NCBI GenBank assembly: GCA_011390455.1
Contig: JAABSI010000133.1
Coordinates: forward strand, 1-6,537
DNA from: Trueperaceae bacterium
GTDB taxonomy: Bacteria; Deinococcota; Deinococci; Deinococcales; Trueperaceae
Reading direction: 5' to 3'
DNA length: 6,537 nucleotides
Shown here: piece after piece, positions 4,075-6,537 of the stretch
Numbering within the stretch: position 1 is the stretch's first letter
How the letters are laid out: the number at the start of each line of letters is the position of its first letter
Notes under the pieces: generated by a model
Told to the model about the DNA's origin: nothing
Databases searched by the model: none
The model's input: only the letters and a program-made list of their open reading frames with translations
Program-made: the position numbers and the translations under genes

Positions 4075-6537
4075 GCGCCGTCCCGCGGCCCCTGGGTGGT
4101 GGCTGCGGACCGCACGGAAGCCAACGGTGCCGTGCGCGCCGGGGTCGCGGCTCGATCCTCGCGAACGATCAACTCCACCACCGTGGTCCCGAGGTCTTCG
4201 CCGTCGACCACGACGCGCCCTTCGATCCGGTACCGATCGGGGTCGTCCGTCGGCGTGGCGCGGTCGTTCATCGCTTCGTCCGCCAGGAACGACCCCACCC
4301 ACACGTAGCCGTCCATGCTCTCGAGCGGCACCGTTCGGCCGGCCACGTCGAGCACCACGGTGGTCGCCGCGAACGCGGTCGTGACGCGCACGGGGGCGGG
4401 CTCGCCGACCGTCGCGACGATGCGCTCGACCTCGATCAGCGGCCGGTCCACGAGCGTGATCGCCGCGCGCCCCTCGACGCTCTGGCCGGGCGCCTCGGCG
4501 CGGACGACCAGCGCCGTCGGGCCGGGAGCGGCGTCGCGCGGCAACCGGACCGTGGCCGTCCAGCGGGTGCCGTCTTGCGCCAGCTCGACCTCGCGGCCAT
4601 CGGGCGCGACGACGACCACCCGCTCGGGCGCGCCGCTGACCAGCGCCACCACCTGGACGTCGGCTCCGGGCGCGGGTCGCGCCGGCTCGGCGCGGGCGAT
4701 CACGGCCAGCTGGGCGCCGGCGAAGGTGGTGACGGTGGTCCGCGGCGGTGCGCCCGCCCCGACCACCACGCGCGCGGGCCGTTCGCCCTCGCGGACGACC
4801 ACCGTGACGCTCTCGCCGGTGGCCCGGTAGCGCGGCGGCAACCGGTCGGGATCGGGTCGGATGGTGTAGCTGCCGGGGATCAGGCCCGTGACGTCCGCGC
4901 TGCCGCGGCCGTCCATGCGGGCGGCCAGCCGCACGGGGCCCTCGAGCAGCACGCCGCCGAAGGCGATGCCGGCCTCGCCGTCGGACCGCACGCCGTCGCC
5001 GTCGAGGTCGTCGAAGAGCGTGACGCTCAGCGTCACGGAGGGCGCGAAGGGCAGGTCGAGCCGCTGATCGACGTCGTCCTCGACCGAGACCGCATCGGGT
5101 CCGCGCGCCACGACGGAGGCGGGCAGCCCGGCGCCGTAACTGACGACCTGCGTGCCCGCAGGCACGCGCAGGCTGTAGGCGCCATCGGCATCGGTCACGG
5201 TCTGCTGAGCACCGACGCGCACGACCACGCCCGCCAGGCCCGGCTCGTCCGGATCGCGCACGCCGTCGAGGCTGCGATCGAGGAAGAGCGTCCCCTCGAC
5301 GGCGCCGCCGCGGCGCCCGCCGAACACGGAGACGATCGCGTCGGGCGTCTCGAAGGGCAGGACCAGCGTGTAGCCGACCCGCACGCTCAGGTCGTGCCGC
5401 AAGGGCTCGAGGCCGGTGAACAGACCGGTCGACGAGGAGACCGCGTACCCGGCGGCGACGCCGATGCCCTCGATGCCGACGTCGCGGGCGGAGAGCGCGA
5501 CGGCCAGCCGCTCGGTGCGGGTGGTGGCGACGCCCGGGTCGCCGCGGATGTCCAGCTCGTACGCCACCCGGCTGTCGACGGTCGGCGCCCAGCGCTGCTG
5601 CCAGGTGGCCGCGACGCGCCAGTCGTCCTCCGGGCCCATCGCGCCGTCGAGGTCCACGCGGTAGCGGACGGCCAGGTCCACCGTGGCCGCCGCGCCGAGC
5701 CGGTAGCCGACCGCCGCGTCGGCCGCGACGCTCCGTTGCGGCGCGCCGGCCTCGGTGCGCAGGTCGAAGGCCGCCGCCGCCGTCACCCGCAGATCGGCGA
5801 TGCGGACGCTCGCGCTGCCGCGCACGACCGAGCCCGTCGGCCCCACGCCGCGCACCAAGCCGGTGTAGGCGTAGCCCGCGCCCACCGAAGCGCTCCAGCC
5901 GTCGCCGCCGACGCGGTACGTGGCGGAGGGGCGCACCGTCCAGCTGGTGGCGGCGCGGCTCGCGGCGATGGACCCGTCGACCGAGGCGCCCAGGCCCGCC
6001 GCGGGGCTGCCGGAGAGGGCCAGCGACGCCGACCAGCGCGGGTCGTCGCCGGCGAACTGCGCCGAGGTCGAGGCGCGCACGCCGATGCCCGCGAGGCGGG
6101 TGCCGCCGCTGACGCCGACCGTGTGCAGGCCGGCGAGCGGGACGCCGGAATAGCTCTGGGCGAGGTCGAAACCGTCGGCGCGCCAGGTGAGGCTCTGGCC
6201 CAACACCGGTTGCACGCGGTAGCCGTCGGGACCGGCGCTGCCCACCAGGTCGGCGCCCACGATGAGGTCGAGGTCCTCGCCGAGCGGCCGGCCGTAGCGC
6301 GCCGACAGGACGTCGGTGCGCTCGTCGCGCTGACCGGAGACGCGCGCGTTGAGCTGCAGGTCGAGGTCCGGCCGCAGGCTGCCGGCGAACGCGCTCACGC
6401 CGTACCCGAGCGATTCGTCCTGCACGGCGAGCGAGGTACCGCCGCCGACGCGCCAGTCGCCGGCAGCGGCGCTCCCGGCGAGTGCGTAGCGCCCAGCGGT
6501 GAAGCTCCCCGCGGCGTTCCAGGTCTCGCCCCGCAAC
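4071..6537 (-). CDS. Outer-membrane beta-barrel protein with SdrD-B-like and Ig-like modules (N terminus outside window)
   Basis: The frame is open to the right edge; the TTG at 6536 is not a believable start, so the N-terminal part is missing and 822 codons including the stop are visible. Numbering from that TTG, residues 1-405 are alternating polar and aliphatic/aromatic strands rich in Gly, Ala, Ser and Tyr, as in a transmembrane beta-barrel (for example WSASVGAGYAYTG, HDLSVRVGYTLVLPF). At 413-470 comes an SdrD-B/CNA-B-like fold: EGTLFLDRSLDGVRDPDEPGLAG followed by DADGAYSLRVPAG. A second copy starts near 503, with DDLDGDGVRSDGEAGIAFGGV at 509-529 in outline; such Asp-rich turns commonly bind calcium. 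Residues 600-795 look like two Ig-like beta-sandwiches. I count no lysine and no cysteine in the visible product. The domain order resembles usher-like barrels fused to extracellular modules. A surface, adhesion or export role is inferred; no named family is certain. The protein must be exported, but its signal peptide would lie outside the window. Confidence 0.72.
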   Translation of the reverse strand, partial: LRGETWNAAGSFTAGRYALAGSAAAGDWRVGGGTSLAVQDESLGYGVSAFAGSLRPDLDLQLNARVSGQRDERTDVLSARYGRPLGEDLDLIVGADLVGSAGPDGYRVQPVLGQSLTWRADGFDLAQSYSGVPLAGLHTVGVSGGTRLAGIGVRASTSAQFAGDDPRWSASLALSGSPAAGLGASVDGSIAASRAATSWTVRPSATYRVGGDGWSASVGAGYAYTGLVRGVGPTGSVVRGSASVRIADLRVTAAAAFDLRTEAGAPQRSVAADAAVGYRLGAAATVDLAVRYRVDLDGAMGPEDDWRVAATWQQRWAPTVDSRVAYELDIRGDPGVATTRTERLAVALSARDVGIEGIGVAAGYAVSSSTGLFTGLEPLRHDLSVRVGYTLVLPFETPDAIVSVFGGRRGGAVEGTLFLDRSLDGVRDPDEPGLAGVVVRVGAQQTVTDADGAYSLRVPAGTQVVSYGAGLPASVVARGPDAVSVEDDVDQRLDLPFAPSVTLSVTLFDDLDGDGVRSDGEAGIAFGGVLLEGPVRLAARMDGRGSADVTGLIPGSYTIRPDPDRLPPRYRATGESVTVVVREGERPARVVVGAGAPPRTTVTTFAGAQLAVIARAEPARPAPGADVQVVALVSGAPERVVVVAPDGREVELAQDGTRWTATVRLPRDAAPGPTALVVRAEAPGQSVEGRAAITLVDRPLIEVERIVATVGEPAPVRVTTAFAATTVVLDVAGRTVPLESMDGYVWVGSFLADEAMNDRATPTDDPDRYRIEGRVVVDGEDLGTTVVELIVREDRAATPARTAPLASVRSAATTQGPRDGA

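Noticed and set aside
2587..4302. A 571-codon open frame on the minus strand, antisense to the RmlD-like and RimK-like genes
   Set aside because: Its product is Arg/Ala/Gly/Pro-rich with no recognisable fold and mirrors the GC bias of the true plus-strand genes. It is a long shadow frame typical of high-GC DNA.
5019..5037. Perfect 8-base inverted repeat CGTGACGC-TCA-GCGTCACG
   Set aside because: It lies inside the barrel protein gene and is explained by the repeated codons of a VTLSVTL beta-strand. There is no U-tract and no gene boundary nearby.
5150..5167. 7-base inverted repeat GCGTGCC-CGCA-GGCACGC
   Set aside because: It is intragenic, encoding a turn of the SdrD-B-like module. Such hairpins are expected by chance in DNA this rich in G and C.

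Overview
This is a very GC-rich window (G or C at nearly every third codon position) that is packed with genes. Its theme is the cell surface and polysaccharide assembly. The organism is probably a diderm bacterium: the right third encodes what looks like an outer-membrane beta-barrel protein, and the left end encodes a WbaP-type polyprenyl-phosphate sugar transferase. The GC content, TANNNT boxes placed directly before start codons, and a barrel fused to SdrD-B-like and Ig-like modules would fit a high-GC Deinococcota (for example a Trueperaceae-like lineage). This assignment is only an inference, because no phylogenetic marker is present.

Layout from left to right. (1) Bases 1-843, +: C-terminal part of a WbaP-type sugar transferase that enters from outside the window. 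(2) Bases 857-1819, -: a TupA-like ATP-grasp protein, converging on gene 1 with a 13-base gap. (3) Bases 1816-1962, -: a 48-residue ORF carrying a PP-loop ATPase signature (GGWDST). Its stop overlaps the GTG start of gene 2 in a GTGA junction, and it is probably the remnant of a larger PP-loop enzyme. (4) Bases 1963-2075: a compact divergent promoter region. (5) Bases 2076-2861, +: a short RmlD-like sugar-nucleotide reductase with a clear Shine-Dalgarno. (6) Bases 2890-4074, +: a RimK-type ATP-grasp protein that looks leaderless. (7) Bases 4071-6537, -: an envelope protein running out of the right edge, whose stop codon interlocks with that of gene 6 in a CTAG palindrome. No gap exceeds about 115 bases, so no long stretch lacks a gene.

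Working model (inference). WbaP loads the first sugar-1-phosphate onto undecaprenyl phosphate. The RmlD-like protein supplies or modifies a nucleotide sugar. The two unrelated-looking ATP-grasp proteins could form amide or peptide-type bonds on the glycan or its precursors; TupA is named from teichuronopeptide synthesis. The most interesting feature is this pairing of two ATP-grasp genes and a PP-loop remnant in one polysaccharide locus, which suggests an amino-acid- or amide-decorated surface polymer. No wholly new system can be demonstrated from the sequence alone.
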